Positions 46,754 through 56,765 of a stretch of 64,000 bases of DNA are shown piece by piece. The notes under the pieces are model-generated. The model ran no database searches. It saw only the letters and a program-made list of their open reading frames with translations, and was not told the origin of the DNA. The position numbers were made by a program, and so were the translations under genes. The stretch comes from Bifidobacterium sp. ESL0745 (lineage in GTDB: Bacteria > Actinomycetota > Actinomycetes > Actinomycetales > Bifidobacteriaceae). Numbering within the stretch: the first letter of the stretch is position 1; each line of letters starts with the position of its first letter. Location: NCBI RefSeq assembly GCF_029433335.1, contig NZ_JAQTHX010000001.1:620001-684000 (forward strand), in the 5' to 3' direction.

Positions 46754-47716
46754 ATGGGTGCTAGGCGACGTGCGGTTGTGGTCACTCATATCCGGCTCCG
46801 CGAGACCAGTCTGGTGGTGCGCGAGGCGGTCGAACAGCTTAGGCGTGCCGGCTTCGTCGTAAAAGTGGTTGATAGCCTTGATCCGCCAAGATTCGGGGAA
46901 CCTTCGCCGATTGTCGACAGCGACACGGAAATCGTGGTGGTGTTGGGTGGCGACGGCACGATTCTCGGTGCGGCCGAACTTGTCCACAATACTGGTGTCC
47001 CCATCCTCGGCGTCAATCTTGGCCATGTCGGTTTCCTTGCGGAATTCGAAAGTTTCCAGTTAAGCGAGGCCATCGCGCGTGTCGCCGACCACGACTATTC
47101 GATAGACGAACGCAATCTTGCCTCGGTTTGTGTGACTTCTCCGGATGGCAAAGCGACGGTAAACGACTGGGCACTGAACGATATCATCATCCAGCAAGCC
47201 GATCGCGACCACATGATCGAGCTGTCTGTCGGGGTCGATGAGGTGGAGGCCAGCTCGTTCAGTTGCGATGGCGTAATCATTTCGACGCCGACTGGTTCGA
47301 CCGCTTACGCTTTTTCCGCCGGAGGCCCCATCATCTGGCCGGATGTCAAGGCGTTGCAGCTTATTCCATTGGCCGCCCACGCCTTGTTCACGCGTCCGAT
47401 GGTGATCAGCGAACATTCTCGGTTCAGCGTCGATCTGATTGACGACTCGCTGACCGACGGTTGGATCTGCTGTGACGGCAGAAGGAAGATGAAACTCGGG
47501 TACGGTACGCGTACCACGGTTCGTCTTTCGCAGAGTACCGTCCGCCTTGCCAGTCTTTCCGGTGTCCCGTTCACCAATCGTCTGGTTACGAAATTCAATC
47601 TCCCCAGCGTGAGCCTTCGCCAACGTTCGCGGCTTGAAGAGCGCAGGCGGGAGCACATCATCGCCAACGAAAACAAGGGTCGCAATGGCGAGGCGGAGAA
47701 TGATCGGGAAGAATAA
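46754..47716 (+). CDS. nadK: NAD kinase
   Basis: The 320-aa cytoplasmic enzyme phosphorylates NAD to NADP. The diagnostic VVLGGDGTILGAAEL is near residue 60, followed by NLGHVGFLAEF, DGVIISTPTGSTAYAFSAGGP and the beta-rich C-terminal domain. ATG 46754 has AGGAAAGAGG 6 nt upstream and gives the typical RRRAVVVTH beginning; ATG 46700 is in frame but has a poorly spaced site. It is followed by recN, as in other actinobacteria. Confidence 0.95.
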   Translation: MGARRRAVVVTHIRLRETSLVVREAVEQLRRAGFVVKVVDSLDPPRFGEPSPIVDSDTEIVVVLGGDGTILGAAELVHNTGVPILGVNLGHVGFLAEFESFQLSEAIARVADHDYSIDERNLASVCVTSPDGKATVNDWALNDIIIQQADRDHMIELSVGVDEVEASSFSCDGVIISTPTGSTAYAFSAGGPIIWPDVKALQLIPLAAHALFTRPMVISEHSRFSVDLIDDSLTDGWICCDGRRKMKLGYGTRTTVRLSQSTVRLASLSGVPFTNRLVTKFNLPSVSLRQRSRLEERRREHIIANENKGRNGEAENDREE

Positions 47717-47780
47717 AGGGTCGGGTCTCAACGGACGAGACCCGGCCTCAGAACAAGGCTCATCTGAAAGGTGAAGACCG

Positions 47781-49595
47781 ATGCTTGAAGAACTGGAAGT
47801 GCGTAATCTTGGGCCAATCCATTCGGCAGTGCTTGCGCCCAACAAGGCAATGACGGCCATCACCGGTGAGACCGGGGCCGGAAAATCCATGCTGCTCAGC
47901 GCTGTTCGGCTTATTTCTGGCGCCACCGCCAGTGTAGCCCGTGTCACTGCCGGAGCGGATTCGGCATGGGCACAGGGTATTTTCGACGTCGATGAGGATA
48001 GCACCGCCGCCAGACTGGCACAGGATGCCGGTGTGCTGGATGTCGACAACGGCGAAACGGATCCGGACCCCGATGAAATCGGTCGTCGGGAGCTTTTCCT
48101 TTCGCGTACTGTTCCGGCTTCGGGTCGTTCGCGGGCGGTGTTGTGCGGACACAGCGTCCCCAGAAGCGTGCTTGGCAACGTTGCGACGGAATTGGTGACG
48201 ATTCACGGACAGGCCGACCAGCTGCGTCTCGCCTCGCCTGCACGCCAACGCGAATTCCTTGACATGGCCGCAGATGACAAGGCGGAATGTGACACCTATC
48301 GTGTCGCCTGGCAAAAGCTTCAGACGTTGGACGAAAGGCTCAATAATCTTGCCAATCAGGAGGCTTCCGCACGTCAACGAGCTGATTACCTGCGCGAATC
48401 CATCGAACAGATCAACAAGGTCGATCCCAAACCCGGTGAGGATGAGGAACTCAAGGAAAAGCGTGCGCGGGTGGAGAACGCGGCCGAAATCGCGCAGGGC
48501 GTGGGGTCAGCGCTTTCCGCATTGGATGCCTCCCAAGTCGATGCCGACACCGACGCGCAGGGTGCCGCCGATGCCATCAACCATGCGATCCAGGCGCTGC
48601 GCACCATACATGTCGGCGGTTCTTTCGGACAGGCGGCCGACCGTCTTGAATCGTTGAACGCTGACCTTTCCGATATCGTTTTCTCGCTTTCCAACGAGGT
48701 GGATACCGACGAGGACGCCGAAGGCTTGGACGCCATTAATTCACGCATCCACGAACTTGACGAACTGACACGCCGTTGGGGACCAACGCTTGAGGATGTC
48801 ATCGCCTGGCGGGACAAGGCGGCGTTCGAGGTCGAGGATCTCGATGCTTCGCCAGAAAAGGTGGATGAAATCAAGGAACAACGGAAACAGGCGTTTGACG
48901 ATGCCGTAAAAGCTGCTGAGGTGCTGAGCAAGAAAAGGAAGCTTGCGGCCACCACTCTGGCGAATACGGTCACCAAGGAGCTTTCCGCTCTTGCCATGGC
49001 CGGGGCGGGACTTGAGATTCGTGTCATTCGGCGCAATTCGGCTTCCAAGAACAAGACGGCTTCAAAAGACGGCGAAACGCAGGTGCCATCGGCTACATGG
49101 CCTCTGGATGCCAACGGCATCGATGACATCGAATTTCTGTTCACGCCATTCCCTGGTTCTCCGCAATTGCCGATGGGCAAAAGCGCTTCCGGCGGCGAGC
49201 TGAGCCGGCTCATGCTGGCGTTGGAACTGGCAGTTGCCGAAAAGCGAACGTCCGGATCGAGTGACATGACCTTCATCTTCGATGAGGTCGATGCCGGAGT
49301 AGGAGGCAAGGCCGCGGTCGAACTGGGTAAGCGGTTGGCCACGCTCTCGCAGACATCTCAGGTCATCGTGGTCACCCATTTGGCGCAGGTCGCCTCGTGG
49401 GCCGACTCCCAGTTCGTGGTGAGCAAAGGCAACACAACAGCCCAGAGTGCCAGCTCGAAGGCGCCAATCGAAACGACGGTCAACGAGGTCACTGGAGACG
49501 CCCGCATCCACGAAATCGCGAGAATGCTTTCTGGCAGCGAATCTGCTACATCCCTCAACCACGCCAAAGAGCTATTGGAATCCAGTAAGCTATGA
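47781..49595 (+). CDS. recN: DNA repair protein RecN
   Basis: The 604-aa SMC-like ATPase acts in double-strand-break repair. Walker A is in ITGETGAGKSML near residue 35, the Q-loop HGQADQLRLAS follows, then a central coiled coil (~170–430, rich in Glu, Lys and Ala). The ABC signature SASGGELSRLMLAL and Walker B MTFIFDEVDAGVGG are near the C-terminus. AAAGGTGA precedes the ATG. The last 4 nt overlap the next gene. Confidence 0.95.
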   Translation: MLEELEVRNLGPIHSAVLAPNKAMTAITGETGAGKSMLLSAVRLISGATASVARVTAGADSAWAQGIFDVDEDSTAARLAQDAGVLDVDNGETDPDPDEIGRRELFLSRTVPASGRSRAVLCGHSVPRSVLGNVATELVTIHGQADQLRLASPARQREFLDMAADDKAECDTYRVAWQKLQTLDERLNNLANQEASARQRADYLRESIEQINKVDPKPGEDEELKEKRARVENAAEIAQGVGSALSALDASQVDADTDAQGAADAINHAIQALRTIHVGGSFGQAADRLESLNADLSDIVFSLSNEVDTDEDAEGLDAINSRIHELDELTRRWGPTLEDVIAWRDKAAFEVEDLDASPEKVDEIKEQRKQAFDDAVKAAEVLSKKRKLAATTLANTVTKELSALAMAGAGLEIRVIRRNSASKNKTASKDGETQVPSATWPLDANGIDDIEFLFTPFPGSPQLPMGKSASGGELSRLMLALELAVAEKRTSGSSDMTFIFDEVDAGVGGKAAVELGKRLATLSQTSQVIVVTHLAQVASWADSQFVVSKGNTTAQSASSKAPIETTVNEVTGDARIHEIARMLSGSESATSLNHAKELLESSKL

Positions 49596-50254
49596 ATAAG
49601 ACGAACGAAGGCAAAGCAGCCATCTTTGATTTGGACGGGACCTTGCTCGATTCGATGGACGTGTGGCATCAGGTTGATGTCGACTTCTTCCACAGCCGTG
49701 ACATTCCCTTGACCGACGACTACATGGGTGTCGTCAATGCGATGCGGCCTGAGGAAGTGGCACGCTACACCATAGAGCGTTACGGCTTGAATGACACACC
49801 TGCCGAGCTGGCCAAGCTGTGGGACTCGATGGTGCTTGAGGCGTATGGCACCACTGTCGAGGCCAAACCTCATGCGGTCGAATACCTGAATTACTTGAAA
49901 TTGAGCGGTGCACGTTTGGCAGTGGCAACCTCGCTTTCGCCACAGGTACGTGAGGTTGGCATGGAGCACGTAGGTATCCGGGAGTTCTTTGACGTCGTAG
50001 TGAGTGTGGAGGATACCGACGCAAAAAGCAAGCACAGTCCCAAGGTGTATCTTGCTGCAGCATCACGCTTGGGTGTCGCTGCCAAAGATTGCACCGTGTT
50101 TGAGGATCTGTTGGTGGCGGTGAAGGCCGCGAAATCCGCAGGGATGCACGTCTGGGCCATGGAAGATAACTATTCCCTTGAGGACAGGCCGGCCATTGCT
50201 ACGATTGCCGATGGGGTCATCAATGACTTTGCCGATGCACCCCAAGTTCTTTGA
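49592..50254 (+). CDS. HAD-superfamily hydrolase, beta-phosphoglucomutase/PGP-like
   Basis: The 220-aa protein has motif I IFDLDGTLLDSMDVW with both catalytic aspartates, an alpha-helical C1 cap, motif II VATSLS, a conserved Lys in HSPKVYL, and motif IV VFEDLLVAVKAAKSAG. It is probably a small-molecule phosphatase or phosphomutase. The start overlaps the recN stop (ATGA). The substrate is not predictable from sequence. Confidence 0.9.
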   Translation: MNKTNEGKAAIFDLDGTLLDSMDVWHQVDVDFFHSRDIPLTDDYMGVVNAMRPEEVARYTIERYGLNDTPAELAKLWDSMVLEAYGTTVEAKPHAVEYLNYLKLSGARLAVATSLSPQVREVGMEHVGIREFFDVVVSVEDTDAKSKHSPKVYLAAASRLGVAAKDCTVFEDLLVAVKAAKSAGMHVWAMEDNYSLEDRPAIATIADGVINDFADAPQVL

Positions 50255-50343
50255 CGCGATTATTCGTTGTCAAATAATGTCAAATCCTATCTGAATAAAT
50301 ATACCTTTGTCGCATGCTGCAAAAAAACTGTTATGTTTTGGCC

Positions 50344-50391
50344 TTGCACAGTTGATTTAACTGTTATATAGTTCTACTTAACAGTAGAACT
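50344..50391 (+). promoter_or_regulatory. Promoter and operator of the GntR/ABC operon
   Basis: TTGCAC (50344–50349) and TATAGT (50367–50372) are spaced by 17 bp. A perfect 9-bp inverted repeat AGTTCTACT-TAAC-AGTAGAACT at 50370–50391 overlaps the -10 element and the start-site region. This is where a YtrA-type repressor would bind to shut off its own operon. Confidence 0.75.
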
Positions 50392-50447
50392 GTTAGAGAA
50401 ATCCAAGAGTTTTGCTGGACACTGATCAGCAATAGGAAGGGGCATAG

Positions 50448-50825
50448 ATGAAACTGATCATCTCATCCGTGTCCGGAGAACCGATCTACGAGCAAATCAA
50501 ACGTCAGATACGCGAGGCGGTACTGAACGGCGAGCTTAAAGGCGGGGAGGCGCTGCCGAGCCTGCGCAAGCTGGCCCGCGAGCTGCGCATCTCCGTGCTC
50601 ACCGTCACCCGTGCCTACAACGAGCTGGCGGATGAGGGCATCATCGTCAATGTGCAGGGCAAGGGTTCATTTGTCGCCGAAAAAGGCGATGAACGGATGA
50701 AGAAGAAGCTTACCGGCCAGGTGCGCAACGCCTTGCGTCAGGTGGGAATCGCGGCCAAAGCCGCTGATATCCCGCTTATTGACCTGATGGATATGCTCGA
50801 GCAAGAGTACAAGAAAGCTAAGTGA
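50448..50825 (+). CDS. YtrA-type GntR transcriptional regulator
   Basis: The 125-aa regulator has an N-terminal winged helix (EPIYEQIKRQIREAVLNGEL, LPSLRKLARELRIS, VTRAYNELADEGII) and only a short C-terminal helical dimerisation part, as in the YtrA subfamily. It lacks an effector domain. YtrA genes usually head operons for ABC exporters responding to envelope stress or antibiotics, and this one precedes an ATPase and permease. AGGAAGGGG lies upstream of the ATG. Confidence 0.93.
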   Translation: MKLIISSVSGEPIYEQIKRQIREAVLNGELKGGEALPSLRKLARELRISVLTVTRAYNELADEGIIVNVQGKGSFVAEKGDERMKKKLTGQVRNALRQVGIAAKAADIPLIDLMDMLEQEYKKAK

Positions 50826-50955
50826 GATTCGCTGGCAGAATGAAAAATCTATGGGGGCTGCCGTCATTGTAGGGCATCTGCCAATCATCTTTCATTCAAT
50901 TGCCAATGAAGGTTTTTGAAACTTATCGGTTCATCGGTGAACAGGAAAGGAAACG

Positions 50956-51912
50956 ATGATGACACAGTCATCACCTACAACAATCAGAAAGAGCGACGAG
51001 AACGCCAACGTTAGCAGCGATGTGCAGCCGATGGCGCTGAGCGTCACCGACGTGGCGAAACGCTACGGCTCCGGTTTCGGCTTGGGCCCGGTGACCTTCG
51101 ATCTGCCGATGGGCTACATCATGGGTCTCATCGGCCCCAACGGTGCCGGCAAATCGACGCTCATCAAGCTTATTCTCAATATGATCCATCGCGATGCCGG
51201 CTCGATCAACGTGCTTGGCCTCGACAACATCGCCGATGAGGTGAAGGTCAAGGAACAGCTCGGTGTCGTCTTCGATTCCAGCTATTTTTCGACGTATTGG
51301 ACGGTCAAAATGGCCGGCCAGGTCATGGCGATAATGTATAACACTTGGAATCAGAAGCAGTTTGAGCATTACGTTGTTCGATTCGGACTTGGAATGAAGA
51401 AGGTCGTCAAAGACCTCTCGCGTGGCATGCAGATGAAGCTGATGATTGCGGCCGCCCTGAGCCATGACGCGAAACTGCTGATTCTTGACGAACCGACCAG
51501 CGGTCTTGACGTGTTGGCGCGCGATGAGCTGATGGATATCCTGCAGCGTTACGTGGAAGACGGGAAGCACAGCGTGCTGTTCAGCACCCACATCACTTCT
51601 GACCTTGAACGTGCGGCGGATTTCATCACCTATATCACTCAGGGACAGCTTTATTACACCGGTCCGAAGGACGAGTTCGAGGATTCATTCCGCGTGGTCA
51701 AAGGCGGTCTCGACCAAGCAGCGCGCATCGAACCGTACGTTGCCGGACTTCGCCGTTTCAGCACCGGTTTTGAAGCGTTGGTCCATCGCGAGGTCGTCGA
51801 CAAGATTGTGGGTGAATCTCCTGAATTGATCAGTGAACCGGTGTCCATTGATGACATCATCCGCCTGACCAATACTACAGCCAAGTCGTCCAGAGATATG
51901 TACGAGGAGTGA
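50956..51912 (+). CDS. ABC transporter ATP-binding protein (exporter type)
   Basis: The 318-aa protein has Walker A IGPNGAGKSTLIK, a signature LSRGMQMKLMIAAALS (LSRGM in place of LSGGQ) and Walker B LLILDEPTSGLD. The C-terminal ~90 residues are an extra domain found in bacitracin/lantibiotic-type ATPases. It works with the permease whose start overlaps its stop. GGAAAGGAAACG precedes the ATG. The exported substrate is unknown. Confidence 0.93.
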   Translation: MMTQSSPTTIRKSDENANVSSDVQPMALSVTDVAKRYGSGFGLGPVTFDLPMGYIMGLIGPNGAGKSTLIKLILNMIHRDAGSINVLGLDNIADEVKVKEQLGVVFDSSYFSTYWTVKMAGQVMAIMYNTWNQKQFEHYVVRFGLGMKKVVKDLSRGMQMKLMIAAALSHDAKLLILDEPTSGLDVLARDELMDILQRYVEDGKHSVLFSTHITSDLERAADFITYITQGQLYYTGPKDEFEDSFRVVKGGLDQAARIEPYVAGLRRFSTGFEALVHREVVDKIVGESPELISEPVSIDDIIRLTNTTAKSSRDMYEE

Positions 51913-52634
51913 TGAACATCATGGATACTAAGCAAATCAGTAGAGCATTTCGCATCGATATATACAAAATTTTGGCATACGGTAGCGGTAAAGGCATCGG
52001 TAGTGGCAGTATATGGTTTCTGATGGCATTGCCCATGCTTTTCGCGATTGTAGCGAGGTTGGGAAGGAACAATGGGCTGATAAGCCCCATGAGTGGCGGT
52101 GTCACAGGATTGCTGGTCGCCATATCTGGCATGATGGGGATATTGGTATTCAGCTACGAAGATCAGACCGGAAGCGGGAAGCTCAACGGGCCGTTGCCAG
52201 TTTCTCGGATGAATCAGGTCATCGGCAGGTATGCTTTTACTTTGTTTGCGGTTGCCATTGCCGCCCTGTTGCAGGTGATTTGCGGATTGGTAATATATAT
52301 GCCATACAAAATGAATGCCGTATCTGGATTGACCGCAACGGTGCTGGTGGCAGGTATTGTGTACGCCAGCTTGACATTGCCGCTCGGCTATAGGTTCCCT
52401 GCGGCGAAAGCGACAGGTTTCGCATTCATTGTTTTGTTTGTCATAGCCGCGATCATCACAGTCACCGGATTCGCTCTGCCGGATTCTGTGATTGATAATG
52501 TGAAGCGCTTTGTCATGGACGCCAAACTAGGTCCTATTCCGTGGATAGCCATTATCGGCATCATCGTGGCGGCAGTGATGTTCTTTTTCTCCTGCAGGCT
52601 TTCGATGCATATCTACGAACGCAAGGATCTTTAA
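51909..52634 (+). CDS. ABC-2-type permease subunit
   Basis: The 241-aa protein has six hydrophobic segments (around residues 30–48, 60–80, 108–132, 145–165, 175–198 and 212–232). FSYEDQTGSGKLNGPLPVSRMN after the second helix is the typical ABC-2 loop. The ATG overlaps the ATPase stop by 4 nt. Together they form a small exporter. Confidence 0.88.
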   Translation: MMNIMDTKQISRAFRIDIYKILAYGSGKGIGSGSIWFLMALPMLFAIVARLGRNNGLISPMSGGVTGLLVAISGMMGILVFSYEDQTGSGKLNGPLPVSRMNQVIGRYAFTLFAVAIAALLQVICGLVIYMPYKMNAVSGLTATVLVAGIVYASLTLPLGYRFPAAKATGFAFIVLFVIAAIITVTGFALPDSVIDNVKRFVMDAKLGPIPWIAIIGIIVAAVMFFFSCRLSMHIYERKDL

Positions 52635-52873
52635 TGAACGAGGATAATTGTTCTCGTGACGAAGATAAAAAAGATGCTCAAGACCGTGAGAACAAGCAAA
52701 ACATGACCAGAAAGCGGACCATTTTCTTGCCTTTGCTTCTTGTTCTGGTTGGTTTGCTTGTTATGTTGACAAGTGGTTATTTGACTTCTGTCGCCATTCG
52801 TATATTCTTCGTCGTGTTGATGCTCGCGGATGTCGGCGTTATGGCGGCATTAGCCGCGAGCGATCACAAGTAA
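52634..52873 (+). CDS. 79-aa two-helix membrane protein ending the ABC operon
   Basis: The start codon overlaps the permease stop (TAATG). A charged ~28-residue head (MNEDNCSRDEDKKDAQD) is followed by two membrane helices (~30–50 and ~53–72). It has no recognised family. Its tight coupling suggests a role with the exporter, for example as an accessory or immunity subunit; this is inference. Confidence 0.7.
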   Translation: MNEDNCSRDEDKKDAQDRENKQNMTRKRTIFLPLLLVLVGLLVMLTSGYLTSVAIRIFFVVLMLADVGVMAALAASDHK

Positions 52874-52912
52874 GGCTGATTCGGCACAAACTCATCGTGC
52901 CAAATCAGCCTT
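52872..52912. terminator. Hairpin between ABC operon and thrC (convergent)
   Basis: A 16-bp imperfect stem with one mismatch (AAGGCTGATTCGGCAC with GTGCCAAATCAGCCTT) and a 9-nt loop lies between two convergent genes. Neither strand has a strong U-run after it, but its position and symmetry fit a shared terminator. Confidence 0.6.
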
Positions 52913-52941
52913 AAAAATGAATCCTTAACCTCCGATAAAAA

Positions 52942-54432
52942 CTACAAACGTTCGGATACATTGCTGACATAGTCAGGCATCTCGTCGATGGAGATGACGT
53001 CGGTGAAGCGTTCGGTGGCGTGCTCCAGGCCACGCAGGTTCTTGGGAGCGGTGGTGCCGGTGGCTTCACAGAGCCGGTCCATGCAATCGAAGTCGGTACC
53101 GGTGGTGTCGAGGCCAAGGGCCTTGCCGACCACTCGCGGGAACTTGTACGGACTGGCGGTGCTGAGCAGCACGCGGGGCATCGCAGTTTCTTGAGGCATC
53201 TGCGTCAGCACATGGTAGCCACAGGCGGTATGCGGGTCGATGACGTAACGGTTGGCGTTCCAGCAGTCGGTGATGGCCTGGCTCACCTGGTCCTCATCAG
53301 CCCACCCGCAGGAGAACAGTCCGCGGATACGTTCGAGCAACGAATCGGGAATCGTAAATGAGCCTTTGCTCTGCAGATCGCTCATGAGACTGCCGATAAG
53401 CTTGGTATCGCCGTCCGACATATAGTAGAGCATGCGTTCGAGGTTTGATGAGACCAGGATGTCCATTGAGGGCGACGTGGTTTGGTAGAACGGGCGCTCG
53501 CGGTTGTAGGCGCCGGTCGTTAGGAAGTCGAACAACACATTGTTGCGGTCGCTGGCTACGGTGAGTCTGCCAACAGGTAGACCAAGTTTCTTGGCGTAGT
53601 AACCGGCGAGGATATCGCCGAAATTGCCGGTGGGTACGACGAACTCGACCTCGTCGCCGACCTTGATGGCACCGCGTTCAATGAGTTGTGTGTAAGCGGA
53701 GAAGTAATAGACGACCTGCGGTACAAGCCGGCCGACGTTGATGGAATTGGCGGAGGAAAGCGAGACGCTGTTGTTTTCCTCAAGTTTTGCCGCCAGATCT
53801 TTATCGCCGAAAATGCGTTTGACGGCGGTTTGCGCATCGTCGAAATTGCCTTTGACCGCGCAGACGTTGACGTTCGAGCCGGTCTGGGTGGTCATCTGCA
53901 GGCGTTGGATCTCGCTGACCTTGCCTTCGGGGTAGAAGACGGTGATGCCGGTGCCGCCGGTGTCTGCAAACCCTGCGAGCGCCGCCTTGCCGGTATCGCC
54001 GGAGGTGGCGGTCAAGACCATCACTTTTTCGTTTGTCGCAGTCCCGGCAGTAGCGGTACGTGCCATGAACTGTGGCAGGATCTGCAATGCCACGTCCTTG
54101 AACGCGCTGGTCGGGCCGTTGAAGAGTTCAAGGATGTAATCATCGCCCAGCGGCTTCAACGGAGTGATGGCGCTGTCGAGCCATTGGGAGTCATAGGCCG
54201 CGCGCACGCATTCGTCAAGTTCGGAAGCCCGGAAGTCGGGCAGCAATACGCCCAGCACGGTGAGGGCCATATCCTGATAGGATTTGCCAACCAAAGCGGA
54301 GACGTCGACCTGCTGCTTGCCGAGGTCATCGGTGACGAACAGCCCGCCATCGCCGGCAAGTCCTTGACGGATGGCCTGGCGGCTCGTCAGATTCGCAGAA
54401 GAACCTCTGGTGCTATGGAAAGTGGTATTCAT
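52942..54432 (-). CDS. thrC: Threonine synthase
   Basis: The 496-aa PLP enzyme turns O-phosphohomoserine into threonine. The N-terminus MNTTFHSTRG with SRQAIRQGLAGDGGLF is typical of the long class. The PLP lysine is in GPTSAFKDVALQ, and the phosphate-binding TATSGDTGKAAL and VPTGNFGDILAGYYAK follow. ATG 54432 has GAGG about 8 nt upstream; a longer frame to 54522 exists but is not family-like. It converges with the ABC operon and is divergent from proA. Confidence 0.95.
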   Translation of the reverse strand: MNTTFHSTRGSSANLTSRQAIRQGLAGDGGLFVTDDLGKQQVDVSALVGKSYQDMALTVLGVLLPDFRASELDECVRAAYDSQWLDSAITPLKPLGDDYILELFNGPTSAFKDVALQILPQFMARTATAGTATNEKVMVLTATSGDTGKAALAGFADTGGTGITVFYPEGKVSEIQRLQMTTQTGSNVNVCAVKGNFDDAQTAVKRIFGDKDLAAKLEENNSVSLSSANSINVGRLVPQVVYYFSAYTQLIERGAIKVGDEVEFVVPTGNFGDILAGYYAKKLGLPVGRLTVASDRNNVLFDFLTTGAYNRERPFYQTTSPSMDILVSSNLERMLYYMSDGDTKLIGSLMSDLQSKGSFTIPDSLLERIRGLFSCGWADEDQVSQAITDCWNANRYVIDPHTACGYHVLTQMPQETAMPRVLLSTASPYKFPRVVGKALGLDTTGTDFDCMDRLCEATGTTAPKNLRGLEHATERFTDVISIDEMPDYVSNVSERL

Positions 54433-54660
54433 CACAAATGCCTCGTTTGCTATGGGCGGTCGTGTCATTTTGCTGATAGTCCAGTCTAATGGAAAGTAAG
54501 GCCGAATACCGGCGGTGTCCAAATCAACGGTTTCGGATTCGCTTTGGACGAGGCAGGGCTTACAATCGTTGGCAAAGAAGATAACGGTTTATCCGCTTTT
54601 TATGGATTCGAGACTACGGCGGATTTATGCAGGTGGATTCAAGGATTTTCGGAGAGTTTC

Positions 54661-55977
54661 ATGGTCGCAAGTGATGGTAAGGGAACTGCGGTTCTCGACC
54701 CAGAAGTGTTTCGGCAGGTCTGTTCCATGGCGGATGCCGCGGCCCGGTCGCAAGGTGTGCTGGCGCTCGCCAACACCGAGCAGAAGAATACGCTGCTCAA
54801 TGCCATTGCGGACGAGCTTGAAGCAGGCAGTGCAACCGTTGCTGAAGCCAACCGTTTCGATATGAATAAGGCCAAGCAGGAAGGTATGAGCGCGGGCAAG
54901 CTCGATCGCCTGCTTTTCGACGAGGCACGGATCAAGGCCGCAGCGGATGGTGTTCGCCATGTCGCCACGCTTCCCGATCCGATTGGCCAGATCGTACGCG
55001 GCTCGACGCTTCCCAATGGTCTGCGTTTGAACGAAGTACGGGTGCCGATGGGTGTGTTCGGCATGATCTATGAAGCGCGGCCCAATGTCACCGTCGATGT
55101 CGCCTCGCTATGTCTCAAATCCGGTAATGCGATTGTACTGCGTGGCGGGCACGAAGCGCAGCGCACCAACGAAGCAACGCTTTCCATCATTCGCAAGACG
55201 TTACAGGAGCAGGGTTTTGATGCTTCTTTGGTCGCTTCCGTCGACGAGTTCGGGCGTATGGGTGCCACGGCGATGATGGAGGCGCGCGGGCACATCGATG
55301 TACTGGTGCCGCGTGGGGGAGCAGCGCTTATCCAGGCCGTTGTACGCAATTCCAAGGTTCCTGTCATCGAGACCGGCGCCGGCAACGTTCACATCTACGT
55401 CGACAAGGCAGCGGATTTCGCCAAGGCCATTCCGATTATTCTGAATGCCAAAACGCAACGGGTCGGCGTGTGCAACGCCGCGGAAAAGCTCATTGTGCAC
55501 CGCGACGTGGCCAAGGATTTCCTGCCGCTTGCCGCTAAGGCGCTCACAACAGCCGGAGTGGAACTCCGTGCTGACGATGAAGCCTACGATATTATCGATG
55601 GCAGCGACGTCAACGGGGTGAATCTGGTTCATGCCACCCCTGAGGATTGGGACACGGAATATCTGGCGTTGAAAATGGGTGTCAAGGTCGTCGGCTCCCT
55701 CGACAAGGCAATTGAGCATATCAATGCCCATTCCACCGGCCACACCGAATGCATCATTTCCGAGGACTACAGCGCCATCGAACGGTTCACCAAACGTATC
55801 GATTCAGCGGTGGTCATGGCCAACGCCTCTTCAAGGTTCACGGATGGCGGTATGTTCGGTTTTGGAGCTGAATTGGGCATTTCCACCCAAAAGTTGCATG
55901 CGCGCGGACCAATGGGATTGACCGAGATGACCACAACCAAATGGATCGGCTATGGCACCGGTCAGGTGCGAGCTTGA
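54661..55977 (+). CDS. proA: Glutamate-5-semialdehyde dehydrogenase (gamma-glutamyl phosphate reductase)
   Basis: The 438-aa NADPH-dependent enzyme performs the second step of proline synthesis. [19 protein letters not shown] sequence ([17 protein letters not shown]), LRGGHEA, the region with the catalytic cysteine [11 protein letters not shown] and the C-terminal [13 protein letters not shown] match ProA. ATG 54661 has GGAGAG upstream and a typical N-terminus; the frame is open further to 54544. proB is not in the window. The stop overlaps a possible start of the next gene. Confidence 0.95.
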   Translation: MVASDGKGTAVLDPEVFRQVCSMADAAARSQGVLALANTEQKNTLLNAIADELEAGSATVAEANRFDMNKAKQEGMSAGKLDRLLFDEARIKAAADGVRHVATLPDPIGQIVRGSTLPNGLRLNEVRVPMGVFGMIYEARPNVTVDVASLCLKSGNAIVLRGGHEAQRTNEATLSIIRKTLQEQGFDASLVASVDEFGRMGATAMMEARGHIDVLVPRGGAALIQAVVRNSKVPVIETGAGNVHIYVDKAADFAKAIPIILNAKTQRVGVCNAAEKLIVHRDVAKDFLPLAAKALTTAGVELRADDEAYDIIDGSDVNGVNLVHATPEDWDTEYLALKMGVKVVGSLDKAIEHINAHSTGHTECIISEDYSAIERFTKRIDSAVVMANASSRFTDGGMFGFGAELGISTQKLHARGPMGLTEMTTTKWIGYGTGQVRA

Positions 55978-55997
55978 TGACAAGCGAAGGACATGAC

Positions 55998-56765
55998 ATG
56001 AACGACGCTGAACGAAACGATAACGACACTGCCGACAACGATGGCGGCAAGGAATTCGAAGGCAACATCTCCGCCAATCAGAATCCGGCCAATCAGCCGG
56101 TGACCGCCACGACGGACGGCCGACAGTCCGAGGAAAGCGACGAGAACGTGCAGGACGAGGAACAGGTCGGTGTCAAGGCCGACTACGGGCTTGCCAAGGA
56201 CCGTGGCATCGATGTGAACGATCCTCGCATCGGGTTGAAGATCGCCTCCGAACGCCTCGCCATTGTTCGTTACGTGTTTTTGGTGCAAGTCGAGGACGGA
56301 ATCGCCACCGCCGACCAGCGTGCTTCCCTCGAATATGCGGATGCCGCGTTGATCGGTTGGCCGGAAATGGACTCGGATGACGTGGTCGATCTTGACGAGG
56401 ACGGCAAGAAGACCGTGGCCGAACGGTTGTCGGCCATGGAACGTTACATCGCAGAGTTCAGCAAGAAGGAAGCGGAAGGTGACGTTGACGCCATGAACGA
56501 CCTGCTGGTGCGCGCCACGGAGTGCGTCGCCTCAGTGCGTCGCCTGTACCAGCCCGATTTTCCGATTCCCACCTTCACTGAGATCCGTCGCGTTGTTCAG
56601 GACGAATATGACGAGGATATGGGCAAAATCGACCCCAGCGAGCATACTACCGTCGAAGCCATCGAGGAACAGACCGAACAGGCCGATGAACACCGCGAAA
56701 AAACCGAAGCCGACAAGCCGCATGATGACGACAAAGCCAAGAGCGAAGACGAGCGCAAGGCATGA
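55998..56765 (+). CDS. Acidic conserved hypothetical protein before nadD
   Basis: The 255-aa protein has highly charged ends rich in Asp, Glu, Asn and Gln (residues ~1–60 and ~215–255) and a helical middle ([58 protein letters not shown]). I do not recognise a family. ATG 55998 has GAAGGAC about 5 nt upstream; ATG 55977 overlapping the proA stop is in frame. Its end overlaps nadD (ATGA), so the three genes are co-transcribed. Confidence 0.75.
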   Translation: MNDAERNDNDTADNDGGKEFEGNISANQNPANQPVTATTDGRQSEESDENVQDEEQVGVKADYGLAKDRGIDVNDPRIGLKIASERLAIVRYVFLVQVEDGIATADQRASLEYADAALIGWPEMDSDDVVDLDEDGKKTVAERLSAMERYIAEFSKKEAEGDVDAMNDLLVRATECVASVRRLYQPDFPIPTFTEIRRVVQDEYDEDMGKIDPSEHTTVEAIEEQTEQADEHREKTEADKPHDDDKAKSEDERKA

